Assembly: GCA_012719125.1 (NCBI GenBank)
Contig: JAAYAY010000291.1
Location: 1 to 53,538 of the forward strand
DNA: 53,538 nucleotides
Direction of reading: 5' to 3'
From: Planctomycetaceae bacterium
GTDB taxonomy: Bacteria; Planctomycetota; Planctomycetia; Pirellulales; Thermoguttaceae
The translations under genes and the position numbers were made by a program. Shown here piece by piece: positions 1 through 9,191 of the stretch (its first letter is position 1; each line of letters starts with the position of its first letter). The notes under the pieces are model-generated. The model was not told the DNA's origin, made no database searches, and saw only the letters and a program-made list of their open reading frames with translations.

Positions 1-102
1 CACGCCGAGCAGATGCTCTTGTTGCGGGCGTATTACAAATCGAAGCACTGGCAAGTCCTGACGAACAAAGCCTTTGCATCCCCGCTGACCAATGCCGCAT
101 GA
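1..102 (+). CDS. 3' end of an unidentified gene, possibly a transposase
   Basis: An open frame runs from the first base to a TGA at 100-102 and gives 33 residues beginning HAEQMLLLRAYYK and ending LTNAA. Its start lies outside the window. I do not recognise the family. It stops 3 bases short of the end of an oppositely oriented TPR gene that is itself cut off in mid-repeat, which is the arrangement expected if this is the tail of an inserted element. The transposase reading is inference from that context only; an ordinary convergent gene is also possible. Confidence 0.4.
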   Translation, partial: HAEQMLLLRAYYKSKHWQVLTNKAFASPLTNAA

Positions 103-105
103 CTC

Positions 106-561
106 CTACGAAACTGCAATGCTCCCGTCGACGGCACGGTCGTACTGGTCATGGTCCAATGCGTCCCAGCCGAGGCAGTAGTAGGCCAAGGCGAAGTTGG
201 GGTCGCACTCGAGGCACTTGTGCCAGCAGGCGACGGCCACCTCCAAGTCGTCGAAACGCCGGTGGACGGCGGCCTTTGAGTAATACGCATCGGGGTCTCG
301 AGGGAACCGCTGGACGAGCTGTTCGGCCGCTGCGAATGCTTCGTCTCGAAGGGCCCGGGCTTCCGGAGACAACTTGGGGAGGGGCGACTGGCGGCGATCG
401 GTCGCGGTGTTCCCCTGTTGGCGCAGGGACCAGACCACAAGCAGTGCCGTTGCCGCGACCAGACAAGCAGCGACGCCGAGCCCCACAACGAGCCGACTGG
501 CGGACCGGCGAGGTTCGGTGGGAACCGGATCGCGTTGTATTTCTACAGACACGGGAACCAT
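106..561 (-). pseudogene. TPR membrane-anchored protein, apparently truncated at its 3' end
   Basis: The frame encodes 151 residues: a short polar N-terminus, one transmembrane segment at about residues 25-46 (LVVGLGVAACLVAATALLVV), then TPR-like helices from about residue 60, including a PDAYYSKAAVHRRF repeat and a FALAYYCLGWDAL repeat. The second full TPR begins DQYDRAV and then breaks into an unrelated DGSIAVS tail and stop, so the repeat array is interrupted. This fits disruption by the sequence at the left edge. The ATG at 561 has no good ribosome binding site and sits directly after the T-tract of a terminator. If intact, the protein would be a membrane-tethered scaffold. No specific function can be assigned. 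Confidence 0.55.
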
Positions 562-567
562 CCAGGC

Positions 568-601
568 AAAAAAACATCGCCCCGTAAGAATACCGGGGCG
601 A
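568..601 (-). terminator. Rho-independent terminator after the lipoprotein gene
   Basis: On the minus strand a perfect 8-bp stem (TCGCCCCG/CGGGGCGA, arms 577-584 and 594-601, 9-base loop) is followed two bases later by seven T residues (A run at 568-574 on the plus strand). It lies 46 bases past the stop of the lipoprotein gene and just before the TPR start at 561, separating the two transcripts. Confidence 0.75.
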
Positions 602-647
602 CGTGTGAGACGATCATCATGGAGCGGGAGTCAACAGGATTTCCGGG

Positions 648-1079
648 TCAACTGCCCGAGCCCATCACTTCCTTCAAATCGACGGTGACTTCCTTCCCCT
701 CTTCAACCTGCACGGTCACGGGGGACTTGTCGGCTGCGTACTTGCCTTGCCACTCATCTGTGACTTCGGCCCCCGTTACGATTTTCGCCACGCCTACCTT
801 GTAGCTGCCGGCTTCGACCCCGGTGATGTCGAAGGAACCGTCTTCCCCGACGGCTCTCACCATGCCGGCCCCGCCGGCCGTTGGAACGAACGTCACTTCA
901 TAATAGACGTAGCCGTCCTGGTAGTCGGCCAATTTGGCAGGCTGGCCGCCATCGAGCAGCTTGCCTGTGGCCTTCACACCAGTAACCGGGGCACCGCTGC
1001 CGCCACCGCCACATCCGGCGAACACCGTGCAACTGAGCATCGCCAAGATCCCAAGCCAAACCATCGTACGCTGCGCCAT
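648..1079 (-). CDS. Small lipoprotein, carboxypeptidase-regulatory-like
   Basis: The product is a 143-residue predicted lipoprotein. A hydrophobic signal (VWLGILAMLSCTVFAGC) ends in a lipobox cysteine followed by a run of glycines. The rest is a beta-rich domain with the pattern seen in planctomycete carboxypeptidase regulatory-like proteins (VKATGKLLDGGQPAKLADY, then GEDGSFDITGVEAGSYKVGV). I chose the ATG at 1079 because AAAAGGA lies 8 bases upstream; an ATG at 1088 overlaps that site. It follows a DUF1559 gene on the same strand, a pairing common in Planctomycetota. A terminator lies downstream at 568-601. The substrate is unknown. Confidence 0.75.
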   Translation of the reverse strand: MAQRTMVWLGILAMLSCTVFAGCGGGGSGAPVTGVKATGKLLDGGQPAKLADYQDGYVYYEVTFVPTAGGAGMVRAVGEDGSFDITGVEAGSYKVGVAKIVTGAEVTDEWQGKYAADKSPVTVQVEEGKEVTVDLKEVMGSGS

Positions 1080-1220
1080 CGCGTTCATCCTTTTCAAGAA
1101 GCACCAATGCAAACAGTCTGCCAGGCCGATTTTTTGGCGGCGATCGCGCCAAAGCGAAACACCACATCGTTGCGAGACGACACGGTGCCGACCAATCGAG
1201 AAACGACCTGGAGCGGAGAG

Positions 1221-1272
1221 TAAAACAAACAAACTGGCTACCTCCGCTCCCTGACAGAGGGGAGGCAGCCAG
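1221..1272 (-). terminator. Rho-independent terminator after the DUF1559 gene
   Basis: Read on the minus strand, CTGGCTGCCTCC pairs with GGAGGTAGCCAG (arms within 1234-1272, one mismatch) and is followed directly by the T-rich run TTTGTTTGTTTTA (1221-1233). It begins 43 bases beyond the DUF1559 stop, so the lipoprotein gene downstream probably needs its own promoter or readthrough. Confidence 0.7.
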
Positions 1273-1314
1273 CGCGAAAACATTAACAAACGTCAAAGTG
1301 AACGTGAAAACCGC

Positions 1315-2367
1315 CTACGGCACTTGCACAACACCGCCGTCGGCCCTGTGGCCAAAACGCGCGAGGGTAATGGCGTCGATCGTGTAGGAGATGAAGTGGA
1401 CCGACCCGTCGCCAAACAGGGCGTTGAAACCGCCAGGATGGCTGGATCCAAACTGCGAAGTTCCGGCCGTGACATTTGAGTATCCGAGCCTTCGAGTTAG
1501 ATCCGAGTCGGAGCACGGGGGGAAGTCTGCGCGGCAGATGTTGTCCTGATCGTTGGCTGTGGCATAGCCCGTGTCGTCGTTTCCGGCCGTTCCGAAGCCG
1601 TTGGGATTCAGGGCCTTCTCGCCGATCATGAGCGTGTTGGACGAGCCGTCCTTTAAGGAGGCGAAGTCCGTCCGTTTCTCGCTCGTGTTTCCGGTGCCTC
1701 CGGATTCGACATAGCCCCGGCTCCGCATGAAGACGCCGCAGTAGTTGTCGATGGCGTTGAAACCGTCAAGGTTCAGCGCCGTCGAATCGGCATAGAAGCC
1801 TCGCGTGATCAAGTGCCCCATGTCGTTGGATCCGTGCGCTCCTGCATAGTCGACCATTCCGATCAACTGACCATCAACGGGACTCACCGCGCGTTCCTTA
1901 ATCTGGGTTCGGTGCGACTGCCTGCGGTAGGCCTGCGGCTGACGACGGCTGGGGCAATAATAGGCGGGAATCACACCCGAGACGGCCATCAGGCCGCGAT
2001 CCAGACCGACGTCGCCGGTTGTGGCCGGTGCACCGCTTGCCTCATGGATCGCGCCCTGCTCCATGAAGGGAAGGATCTGGTAGAACTGACCGGCGGTCTG
2101 CTTGGGGGCGGTGTCAGGCTGTCCCGAGTCGTCGGTCCCGCCGAAACTGGGATAGCTCGTCCAAGTGCGACCCGCATGGGGGAAGATCTTGAACGTGTCG
2201 TGATGATTGTGAATGGCGATTCCCTGCTGCTTGAGATTGTTCGTGCATTGAGAACGCCTGGCTGCTTCGCGCGCAGCCTGCACTGCCGGCAAGAGCAGTG
2301 CAATCAAGATGCCGATGATCGCGATCACGACCAGCAACTCGACCAGAGTGAAACCTCGTTTTTGCAT
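1315..2367 (-). CDS. DUF1559 pseudopilin-like protein
   Basis: The 350-residue protein starts with a type IV prepilin/pseudopilin leader ([20 protein letters not shown]), so it should be cleaved and N-methylated by a prepilin peptidase and held in the membrane by the following hydrophobic helix. The conserved [16 protein letters not shown] segment comes next, and the C-terminus carries the [15 protein letters not shown] motif of the DUF1559 (SBP_bac_10-like) family, which is strongly expanded in Planctomycetota. The start is supported by GGAGGG six bases upstream. It is followed by a terminator at 1221-1272. The function of the family is not established; a surface or secretion-associated role is assumed from the leader. 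Confidence 0.92.
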   Translation of the reverse strand: MQKRGFTLVELLVVIAIIGILIALLLPAVQAAREAARRSQCTNNLKQQGIAIHNHHDTFKIFPHAGRTWTSYPSFGGTDDSGQPDTAPKQTAGQFYQILPFMEQGAIHEASGAPATTGDVGLDRGLMAVSGVIPAYYCPSRRQPQAYRRQSHRTQIKERAVSPVDGQLIGMVDYAGAHGSNDMGHLITRGFYADSTALNLDGFNAIDNYCGVFMRSRGYVESGGTGNTSEKRTDFASLKDGSSNTLMIGEKALNPNGFGTAGNDDTGYATANDQDNICRADFPPCSDSDLTRRLGYSNVTAGTSQFGSSHPGGFNALFGDGSVHFISYTIDAITLARFGHRADGGVVQVP

Positions 2368-2712
2368 CAGTCACCCTCCAAATGAAAAATGGTGCATTAT
2401 CCGAAAGAATGCCTCTCGGTCTCCGGAGTCGACGCGCCGAAATTGTGGCGAATACGGTAACAAACGAGAGTCTATCGGCTACTCAACGGGATTACAATAG
2501 CTTAGATGTCTCGTTTGCGCACTTTTTGCCAAGGCAAACGGCTTTTGGTGATACGAAAATGTCCCGCAAACAGCAACAAACGTTCAAAAAACGCAGTGGC
2601 ACGCGTAACAGCGAATACGGGCCAATAGCACACATCCGACTGAAGAGGCAAGTACAATAACCCGCTCTCTAAATCTAAAGGTCAATGCCCAGAAAGAATG
2701 TTCATCCACCTG
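2368..2712. other. Non-coding region upstream of the DUF1559 gene
   Basis: This gap of 345 bases separates the TPR/TMTC-like gene, which ends at 2713, from the DUF1559 start. It is less GC-rich than its neighbours and should hold the DUF1559 promoter, but no box pair was clear enough to call. I see no convincing gene in it on either strand. Confidence 0.5.
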
Positions 2713-4668
2713 TTAGTGGGGGTGCTCCTGGTATTGCCGGATCTGTTTCTCAAGATCGGCTGCCAATTTGGCATCTCCCATGGCCTTGGCCAGGTCGAGT
2801 GCTCGTGTGGTGGCGACGACCGCCGCGCCCGGGCGTCCCGCCTGGGCATAGGCGGTGGCCAGGATCAACTGTTTGTTGACGGTGGGACGCCGATCGCGTC
2901 CCTGGGCCCACTCGGCCAGCGAAACGGCCGCTTCGGGGCGGCGGAGTTTGTCGTCGGGGCAGGTCGCCAGCAGCAGAGCCAGGTTAAAGGCAGCGTCGGC
3001 GTAGTCGGTATCAACCTCCAGGGCCTTCTCATACTCCTGGATCGCCCGGGCATATTGCTTCGTTTCCTGCAAGTGCTGGGCGTAGGTGAGATGGATGTCG
3101 GCGAGGGTCTCGCGGACCGATCGGAGCTTTCCTTTCGTTCTGTCGTGAGCGCGTGTGACGAGTTCGACGGCGCGGTCGAAGTCGCGCAGGGGCGGTTCCC
3201 ACGTCGCCAGGCACCAGCCGAAGTTTTCCAGGGTTTCGAGGGCGTTGGGACGCAACCGCAGCACGGTTTCGTAATGGGACGCTGCTTCGCGAGGGTTCCC
3301 GTGCCGTGTGAAATGGTCGCCCACGGCGTCGTGGGCACGGGCGTTGTCGGGATCGAGCGCAAGGCAGTGCTGCCAAACACCCAAACTGGTCGACCAGACG
3401 GAGACCTGAAAGGAACTCCGCACGGCCAGGGCGATGACGATTCCGCCAAGTGCAACCGACAGGCCGGTCTTCAGTAGGCGTTTTTCGATTCGCTCGACCA
3501 GCAGACGCAGCACGGCGGCGACCGCGACGGCCACTCCGATCAGCGGCACGTAGAGAAAGCGGTCGGCACGGTGGATGTGGTGGGGGATGATCTGCAGGGT
3601 GGGAGCCAGGCCTATGCCGAACCAAACGACACCGAACAGGACCAGGGGTCGACGCCGGAAGAACCAGAGTGAGAGGAGGCTGCCCACGACGGAGACGATG
3701 CCAAGCAAAACGCCGGGGTCGAGAAACCCGCTGGGATAGAGCCAATCGTAGAACAGGAGCAGTTCCTTAGGCCAAACAAGCGTCTCGAGGTGGAGCCAAT
3801 AGGCGTTGAGACCGACGAGGGCGCGCCCCTTGAGCGTCAACTCAATCAGGTTGATCGGCTCTTCGGCGGCGAGAACGGTCCTGCTCACAAGAGCTACCAG
3901 CGCGATCAACCACAATGGGCCTGTTCCCAAGGCCATGCGGAGCCACTTCCGACGCCGGACCATAAGGAGATCCCAGGTGGCGGCAATCGCCGGGACAATC
4001 ACCGCGGTGACATGGCTCAAACAGGCGGCAGTACAACACAGCACGGCGCCCAGGTGACAGAGCCACACGGTCTGGCGGCGCCCGCCGCCATCGGCGAGGC
4101 GCCAGGCGCTGATGTGGAAATGAACTGTGCCGAGCGAGCCGAGCGTCGTCAGGAGTTCTTCCCGGCCGGGGATCCAGACAACCGGCTCGACGACGACCGG
4201 GTGAACTGCGAAGACTGCGCCGGCAAAGGTCGCCAGCGCGACGTCCCAGCGGGGGTCGATCGAGCGGTCGCCGGCCGCCGGATCGGCCAATAGCCGCCTG
4301 GCGAGCCAGAACACGAGTAATGTGTTTGCCAGGTGGATCAAGACGTTGACGATCTTGAACCCGCCGGGATGGAGCCCGCAGATCGCACGGTTGAGGGCGT
4401 AGCTCAAGGTGCGGACCGGGTAGTAGCCGGCCATCTCCCGGGAGGTCAGGATGTGCTTGAGGTTCTCGTACGTAAGTTCTTGGATGTACGGGTTTTCGAC
4501 CACGAGTTCGTAGGTGTCGAAGTCGATGAACTCGAACCAGGAAACCCGGTAGAAGACGGAGGCGACAAGCAACACAAGCAGTCCGGTCGCCAGCCACACG
4601 GGCCACCTACGCGGGATCGTGGCGCCCGCGAAGTCCAGCCTGTCTTCGTTGGCGTTGTCTTCACCCAT
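2713..4668 (-). CDS. TMTC/PMT-like membrane protein with C-terminal TPRs
   Basis: The 651-residue protein has many transmembrane helices in its first 400 residues and TPR units from about 410 to 600 (for example DNARAHDAVGDHFTRHG and TDYADAAFNLALLLATCP). The N-terminal part resembles TMTC or O-mannosyltransferase-like proteins: an early luminal loop with DFDTYELVVENPYI, then GYYPVRTLSYALN, and LIHLANTLLVFWLARRLL. Such proteins are predicted glycosyltransferases of the GT-C type or their relatives; the donor and acceptor are unknown. I chose the ATG at 4668: GGGAG lies 8 bases upstream, and this start overlaps the stop of the epimerase gene by 8 bases, implying translational coupling. Confidence 0.8.
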   Translation of the reverse strand: MGEDNANEDRLDFAGATIPRRWPVWLATGLLVLLVASVFYRVSWFEFIDFDTYELVVENPYIQELTYENLKHILTSREMAGYYPVRTLSYALNRAICGLHPGGFKIVNVLIHLANTLLVFWLARRLLADPAAGDRSIDPRWDVALATFAGAVFAVHPVVVEPVVWIPGREELLTTLGSLGTVHFHISAWRLADGGGRRQTVWLCHLGAVLCCTAACLSHVTAVIVPAIAATWDLLMVRRRKWLRMALGTGPLWLIALVALVSRTVLAAEEPINLIELTLKGRALVGLNAYWLHLETLVWPKELLLFYDWLYPSGFLDPGVLLGIVSVVGSLLSLWFFRRRPLVLFGVVWFGIGLAPTLQIIPHHIHRADRFLYVPLIGVAVAVAAVLRLLVERIEKRLLKTGLSVALGGIVIALAVRSSFQVSVWSTSLGVWQHCLALDPDNARAHDAVGDHFTRHGNPREAASHYETVLRLRPNALETLENFGWCLATWEPPLRDFDRAVELVTRAHDRTKGKLRSVRETLADIHLTYAQHLQETKQYARAIQEYEKALEVDTDYADAAFNLALLLATCPDDKLRRPEAAVSLAEWAQGRDRRPTVNKQLILATAYAQAGRPGAAVVATTRALDLAKAMGDAKLAADLEKQIRQYQEHPH

Positions 4669-5644
4669 ACCCGTGCTCCCGAAACCACTGCCAAGCATCG
4701 CGGGCCGATTCTTCGACGGGGCGTCTGGCGTAGCCGAGTTCCTGTTCGGCTCGACGGCTCGAATAGGTCTTGGGCAATCGGGCGATGCGGACTGCCGCCG
4801 AATTCACGTCCGATTCATGGCCGGTCAGCAAGGTACCCAGATCCCCGATCCAGCCGCCGATCATCGAAACGGCGACACCCGGACAGCCGAAGGGCCTTCT
4901 GCCGCCGGTCACGTCGGCGAAGAGCCGAAAGGCCTCGAGGTACGACATGGTCTTGCCGGCCAACAGGTAACGGCGGCCGCACTGGCCGCGTTCCACGGCG
5001 GAGAGGATGCCCGCGGCAACGTCGCGTACGTCGCAGACGCTGAAATGGCCGGGAGGGGCAACGAGGGCCCTTCCGCGGGCGACCTCGAGGAGCATTCGCC
5101 CGGAAGACGGCTTCCAGTCCCAAGGTCCCAGCATGAAGCCGGGGTTGACGATGACTGCATCGAGCCCTCGGGCGATCTCTTCCTGAACGACCTGCTCCGC
5201 TTCCCGCTTGGTAATCGCGTAACTGCACCCCATGGGATCGGCCAAAGGCGTGTCTTCGTCGGCCGGTTCCTTGAGACTGCCGACTCCCGCGGCATCGGTG
5301 GACGATACGTGGATCATTCGAGCACCGCTCGCGCGGGCCGCCCGGGCGACATTCCGCGTGCCGTCGACGTTGACGGTCCGATGGACGTCGAGGTTGGAGC
5401 GGCCGATGTGAACGTAGCCGGCGGCGTGGATAACCGCGTGGGCGCCCTGGCAGGCCTGCTTGAGGGAATCGGGTTGACAGATGTCGCCGCAGACGCGTTC
5501 GACGTCCAGCCCCTCCAACGGGCGCGGATCGGAAGACTCGCGAACGAGGACTCGAACCCTCGCGCCCCGGGCGAGAAGCTGACGGACGACGTTGTTGCCG
5601 ACAAGACCCGTTGCGCCGGTGACGAGAATGTGGCCTGGAGCCAT
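4661..5644 (-). CDS. NAD(P)-dependent epimerase/dehydratase family protein
   Basis: This is a 327-residue extended short-chain dehydrogenase. The N-terminal Rossmann motif is GATGLVG, a VSSTDAAG segment supplies the catalytic Ser/Thr, and YAITK is the YxxxK active site. The closest style of sequence is the dihydroflavonol-4-reductase/NAD-dependent epimerase group, where substrates vary widely (nucleotide sugars, hopanoid or steroid intermediates, flavonoid-like compounds). It is co-transcribed with the downstream TMTC-like gene through an 8-base overlap, so a role in glycan precursor supply is possible but unproven. The start has a weak ribosome binding site. Confidence 0.85.
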   Translation of the reverse strand: MAPGHILVTGATGLVGNNVVRQLLARGARVRVLVRESSDPRPLEGLDVERVCGDICQPDSLKQACQGAHAVIHAAGYVHIGRSNLDVHRTVNVDGTRNVARAARASGARMIHVSSTDAAGVGSLKEPADEDTPLADPMGCSYAITKREAEQVVQEEIARGLDAVIVNPGFMLGPWDWKPSSGRMLLEVARGRALVAPPGHFSVCDVRDVAAGILSAVERGQCGRRYLLAGKTMSYLEAFRLFADVTGGRRPFGCPGVAVSMIGGWIGDLGTLLTGHESDVNSAAVRIARLPKTYSSRRAEQELGYARRPVEESARDAWQWFREHGYG

Positions 5645-5798
5645 GCCAGAGAATCCGTGTTCAGAGTTTTGCGGTGGGTCCCCGAGTATTGTATCTCACA
5701 AGTTGCCGGAGACACAAACGGGGACGGGATCTGGCTCGATCGACAACGGGCCAGGAACCGGGTCTTTTTCGAGACCCTTCCCGATCCAAAACATGGGG

Positions 5799-6530
5799 CT
5801 ATTCGAACGGCCATCGATCTCCCAGGGCGTCGCGCTGGATTGCGGTAAGCTGCTCGATACCGGAGCGGGCAAGGTCCAACATCTCCAGAAGTTGTGACTG
5901 GCTGAAGGTGGCTTCTTCACCCGTGCCCTGGATTTCGACGAACTGGCCGGTGCCGGTCATCACGACGTTCATGTCGACGGTGGCTGCCGCATCTTCGGTG
6001 TAATCGAGATCGAGAACGGGGCGGCCCTCCACCAGCCCGACGCTCACGGCGGCTACGCTCGTTCGCAAGGGGAAAACGTGGGAATCGGGCCGTTCCTGGG
6101 TGGAGACGGCAGCCAGACAATCAACCAGCGCGATCAGTGCCCCGGTAATTGAAGCCGTTCGGGTGCCTCCGTCGGCCTGGAGGACGTCGCAGTCGACGGT
6201 AATCATCCGCTCGCCGAGTTGCTCCAGGTCGGCGACGGCCCGCAGGCTGCGCCCGATGAGCCGCTGGATTTCGGTGGAGCGGCCGTCGATCTTGTCTCGC
6301 TCGCGTTTCTTGCGAGGGGAAGTGCTGCCGGGCAGCATGCCGTACTCGGCCGTAATCCAGCCCCGGCCCTGGCCTGCCATCCAGGGAGGAACCTGTTCTT
6401 CCAAGCTGGCCGTGCAGAGGACCTTCGTGTGGCCGGCCTCGATCAACACGCTGCCGCCCGCAGCGCCCGTAAAGCCTCGGTGCACGCGAATCGGTCGAAG
6501 TTGATCGGGTTGTCGGTGGTCGTGTCGCAT
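5799..6530 (-). CDS. rph: Ribonuclease PH
   Basis: The 243-residue sequence matches RNase PH along its length: [13 protein letters not shown] at the N-terminus, [45 protein letters not shown] with the phosphate-binding arginine, and [19 protein letters not shown]. It is a phosphorolytic 3'-to-5' exoribonuclease that trims tRNA 3' ends and forms a hexamer. The length agrees with the family (about 240). An AGAGAGA sequence lies just before the ATG. It is followed by 154 non-coding bases containing a small GGGTCT/AGACCC hairpin (5760-5777), then the epimerase gene. Confidence 0.95.
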   Translation of the reverse strand: MRHDHRQPDQLRPIRVHRGFTGAAGGSVLIEAGHTKVLCTASLEEQVPPWMAGQGRGWITAEYGMLPGSTSPRKKRERDKIDGRSTEIQRLIGRSLRAVADLEQLGERMITVDCDVLQADGGTRTASITGALIALVDCLAAVSTQERPDSHVFPLRTSVAAVSVGLVEGRPVLDLDYTEDAAATVDMNVVMTGTGQFVEIQGTGEEATFSQSQLLEMLDLARSGIEQLTAIQRDALGDRWPFE

Positions 6531-6559
6531 GAAGTCTCTCTACGCAGGATCCGAGACGG

Positions 6560-6733
6560 CTAATTGCGTCTTCGAAACGCTGAAGGCACATCTCTCGCTG
6601 CATGAACGATTTGCACAATCTCAACGCCGATCTCTGCCGGAGTGTAGAAGACGGCGTAGTTTCCAACCGAGAAGCTTCGAATCCCCGAGGCCAGGTCATC
6701 CCTGGATTGGCCCATTTCCGGTTCAATTCGACT
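6560..6733 (-). pseudogene. ParE/RelE-type toxin fragment (C-terminal half)
   Basis: The minus-strand frame, closed by TAG at 6560-6562, reads SRIEPEMGQSRDDLASGIRS then FSVGNYAVFYTPAEIGVEIV and ends QIVHAARDVPSAFRRRN. This is the C-terminal half of a ParE-family plasmid-stabilisation toxin (NP-MG-RDxL-GxRSFxVGNYxIFY-VEIVRxxHGARD). About 57 residues remain of a family length near 95-100. An in-frame stop (6734-6736) sits just before the fragment and no start is available, so it cannot make a whole toxin. It follows the ParD remnant directly. Confidence 0.75.
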
Positions 6734-6947
6734 TCATGGCCTGAGCGTGCAATTCTGCCTTGAATGCTTCTCGATCCAGGGGACTTGAGAGCCCCTGTCC
6801 GGTCTTCTTCAGGCGTTCACGAAGCTCCCGCGACAGCTCGTCATGCTTCAATTCCACTTCGCGGTAGAGGCGGATTGCCTCTGCGGCAAATTCCTCCGGC
6901 GAGCGAAAGTCGCCGCGGGCGATCTTCTCCTGAACATACTGTTCGAT
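6723..6947 (-). pseudogene. ParD-like antitoxin remnant lacking its start
   Basis: Directly after the argF stop, and in the same reading frame, the minus strand reads IEQYVQEKIARGDFRSPEEF and continues as AAEAIRLYREVELKHDELSR to a TGA at 6723-6725, 74 codons in all. This is the ParD/CopG-type antitoxin pattern (xIEQxVxExIxxGxFxSxxEfxxEAIRLL). The usual first 8 or so residues are missing because the TGA of argF occupies their place, and there is no start codon before the conserved core. I infer a deletion that joined the argF 3' end to the antitoxin. Confidence 0.75.
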
Positions 6948-7865
6948 TCACGGTTGCGAGCCCAGCAGCCACGCCAGGATGCCTTTCTGGGCGTGCATAC
7001 GGTTGCCGGCCTGTCGAACGACCACGCTGGCCTGGCTGTCGATGACCTCGTCGGTTACCTCCTCACCCCGGCGGGCCGGCAGACAATGCATGAACACGGC
7101 GTCGTCCGGCGCCTTGGCCATCAATTCGGCGTTGACCTGAAAGGCGGCAAAGGCCTTCTGCCGTTGCTCCATCTCGGCTTCCTGACCCATGCTGGTCCAG
7201 ACGTCGGTGTAGACCGCACAGGCGCCGGCCACGGCCTCGGCGGGATCCCGGGTGACCACCAGGTTGAAATCGGGAACCTCGCGCCGGAGTTTCTCCAGAA
7301 ACGGCGCGTCGAACTCATACCCGTCCGGTGCGGCGAGGGCGAATTCCATCCCCACCTTTCCACAGCCCAAGGCAAGGCTGCGAGCCACGTTGTTCCCGTC
7401 GCCGATCCAAGCGAGTTTGCGGCCTTCGAGCGATCGGAAGGTTTCACGCAGGGTGTAAAGGTCGGCCATAGCCTGGCAGGGGTGGGCGTAGTCGGTGAGG
7501 CCGTTGATCACCGGGCAGGTGCAATGGGCCGCCAGGTCGACGACGGTCTGGTGCCGTTTTGCCCGGACGACGACCACGTCGACCAGTTCGCCGAGGACGC
7601 GTCCGAAATCGGACATGCTCTCGCGTTTTCCGAAACCGACGTCTTCGCCGAGGAACATAGCTCCGCCGCCCAGATGGATCATCCCGGCCTCGAAGCTGAC
7701 GCGGGTGCGGAGCGACTGTTTTTCGAAGATCAACGCCATCACTCGGCCGGGCAGGAGCGGCTCGCGAAGTCCTCTCTCGTACTTGGTCTTGAGGTCTTCA
7801 GTGATGGCGAAGATTCGCTCGATCTCGACGGAAGTCAGATCGCTCAGAGTCACGAGATGTCGCAT
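6948..7865 (-). CDS. argF: Ornithine carbamoyltransferase
   Basis: The 305-residue enzyme transfers the carbamoyl group from carbamoyl phosphate to ornithine, giving citrulline in arginine synthesis. The carbamoyl-phosphate motif appears as KQSLRTRVSFEAGM (usual form STRTR, here SLRTR), then HCTCPVINGLTD with the HPxQ-type segment AHPCQAMADLYT, DVWTSMGQE, and the ornithine-binding HCLPARRGEEVTDEV. I chose the ATG at 7865 because GGGGAG lies 7 bases upstream; a longer frame to 7886 has none. It is the last of the argB-argD-argF run. Its stop codon is fused to a broken antitoxin gene. Confidence 0.95.
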   Translation of the reverse strand: MRHLVTLSDLTSVEIERIFAITEDLKTKYERGLREPLLPGRVMALIFEKQSLRTRVSFEAGMIHLGGGAMFLGEDVGFGKRESMSDFGRVLGELVDVVVVRAKRHQTVVDLAAHCTCPVINGLTDYAHPCQAMADLYTLRETFRSLEGRKLAWIGDGNNVARSLALGCGKVGMEFALAAPDGYEFDAPFLEKLRREVPDFNLVVTRDPAEAVAGACAVYTDVWTSMGQEAEMEQRQKAFAAFQVNAELMAKAPDDAVFMHCLPARRGEEVTDEVIDSQASVVVRQAGNRMHAQKGILAWLLGSQP

Positions 7866-7910
7866 ACTACTTCTCCCCTTACCCACGTACGCGTGCTTGA
7901 AATGGCGGCC

Positions 7911-9116
7911 TTATTGTGCGGTTTGGCTTTTCAGGACCTCGGCCAGAATGTCGCAGCCTTCGTTGGCCTGTTCTACGGTCAGATTCATGGCCGGCAGCAA
8001 GCGAAGGACCGTCTTGTGTGTGCAGTTGATGAGCAGGCGGCGATCCATGCATTCTTTGACGATCGGTGCGCCTTCGATCGACAGTTCGACGCCGATCATT
8101 ACGCCGACGATACGAACCTCCTGGACGATTTCGCATTCGGCGGAGAGTGCCTCGAGTCGCGAACGGAAGACGTCGCTGATCTTGCGGGTGTTTTCCAGAA
8201 GACCTTCGGCCTCAATCATCTCAAACGCGGCGATGCCGGCGGCGGCTGCGAGCGGGTTGCCGCCGAAGGTGGAGGCGTGCATTCCCGGGCGGAGGCTGGG
8301 AGCGATTTCGGCGGTGGTCAGCATGGCCGCTCCGGCCACGCCGCCGCAGATCGACTTGGCCACGGTCATGACGTCGGGCGTGACCCCGAAGTGCTGGTAG
8401 GCGAACCAATCCCCCGTGCGCCCGCATCCCGTCTGGACTTCGTCGAACACGAGGAGCAGGTTGTGTTCGTCGGCCAATCGGCGAAGGCCGGCCAGGAAGC
8501 CGTCGGGCGGGATCCGCACGCCCCCTTCGCCCTGGATCGGCTCGATCATGACGGCCGCGGTTTCTTCATCGATCAAAGCTTCGACGGCTTCGAGATCGCC
8601 GTAGGGGGCATAGACGAAGCCGGCCAGCAAAGGGTTGAGCCCTTCGTGGTACTTGGGTTGCGCCGTTGCCGAGATGGAGCCCATGGTTCGCCCGTGGAAA
8701 CCGCCTTCGAAGGTGATGATCTTGTAGCGGTCTTTCGGCGTGTGGAGCCGGACCAGTTTGATGGCGGCCTCGTTGGCCTCGGCGCCCGAATTGCAGAAGA
8801 AGGCCTGCCCGCCGAAACTGCGCCGGCTGAGAATCTCCGCCCATCGCCCCTGGGCTTCCGTGTACCAGGTGTTGGGAACGTGGATCAGCTTGGCGACCTG
8901 GTCCTGCACCGCCTTGACAACCGGGGCCGGACAGTGCCCCAGCAGATTGCAGCCCCAGCCGGGGAAGAAGTCGAGATAGCGATTCCCTTCGGCATCCCAG
9001 ACATGCGAGCCTTCCCCGCGGGTCAAGGCCACGGGATACCGCCCGTAATTGGGAATCACATACTGCTGGAAGAGTTGGATGATTTCCTCGGAACTCAACG
9101 GGCTGGCAGTGGCCAC
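7911..9116 (-). CDS. argD: Acetylornithine aminotransferase
   Basis: This 401-residue class III PLP-dependent aminotransferase converts N-acetylglutamate semialdehyde to N-acetylornithine. Visible landmarks are [16 protein letters not shown] (phosphate-binding and substrate region), [37 protein letters not shown], and the PLP lysine in VAKSICGG, with STFGGNPLA after it. The longest frame begins with TTG at 9134, but AGGAG lies 8 bases before a GTG at 9116, so the GTG is the better start. It sits 75 bases after argB and 45 bases before argF, consistent with one operon. Confidence 0.95.
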   Translation of the reverse strand: MATASPLSSEEIIQLFQQYVIPNYGRYPVALTRGEGSHVWDAEGNRYLDFFPGWGCNLLGHCPAPVVKAVQDQVAKLIHVPNTWYTEAQGRWAEILSRRSFGGQAFFCNSGAEANEAAIKLVRLHTPKDRYKIITFEGGFHGRTMGSISATAQPKYHEGLNPLLAGFVYAPYGDLEAVEALIDEETAAVMIEPIQGEGGVRIPPDGFLAGLRRLADEHNLLLVFDEVQTGCGRTGDWFAYQHFGVTPDVMTVAKSICGGVAGAAMLTTAEIAPSLRPGMHASTFGGNPLAAAAGIAAFEMIEAEGLLENTRKISDVFRSRLEALSAECEIVQEVRIVGVMIGVELSIEGAPIVKECMDRRLLINCTHKTVLRLLPAMNLTVEQANEGCDILAEVLKSQTAQ

Positions 9117-9191
9117 GGTTGCTTCTCCTGACAAATTGGGAACGAACGGGCGGAAGTCTCATCAGACAGGCCAGTCGCTTCCCGGGTTCGG

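Noticed and set aside
5760-5777. GGGTCT/AGACCC hairpin downstream of rph as a terminator
   Set aside because: The 6-bp stem has no T-run on the minus strand, so termination is not supported.
6843-9131. A 762-codon plus-strand open frame across argF and argD
   Set aside because: It is the antisense of two well-recognised minus-strand arginine genes. The reading has no family motifs and arises from the high GC content.
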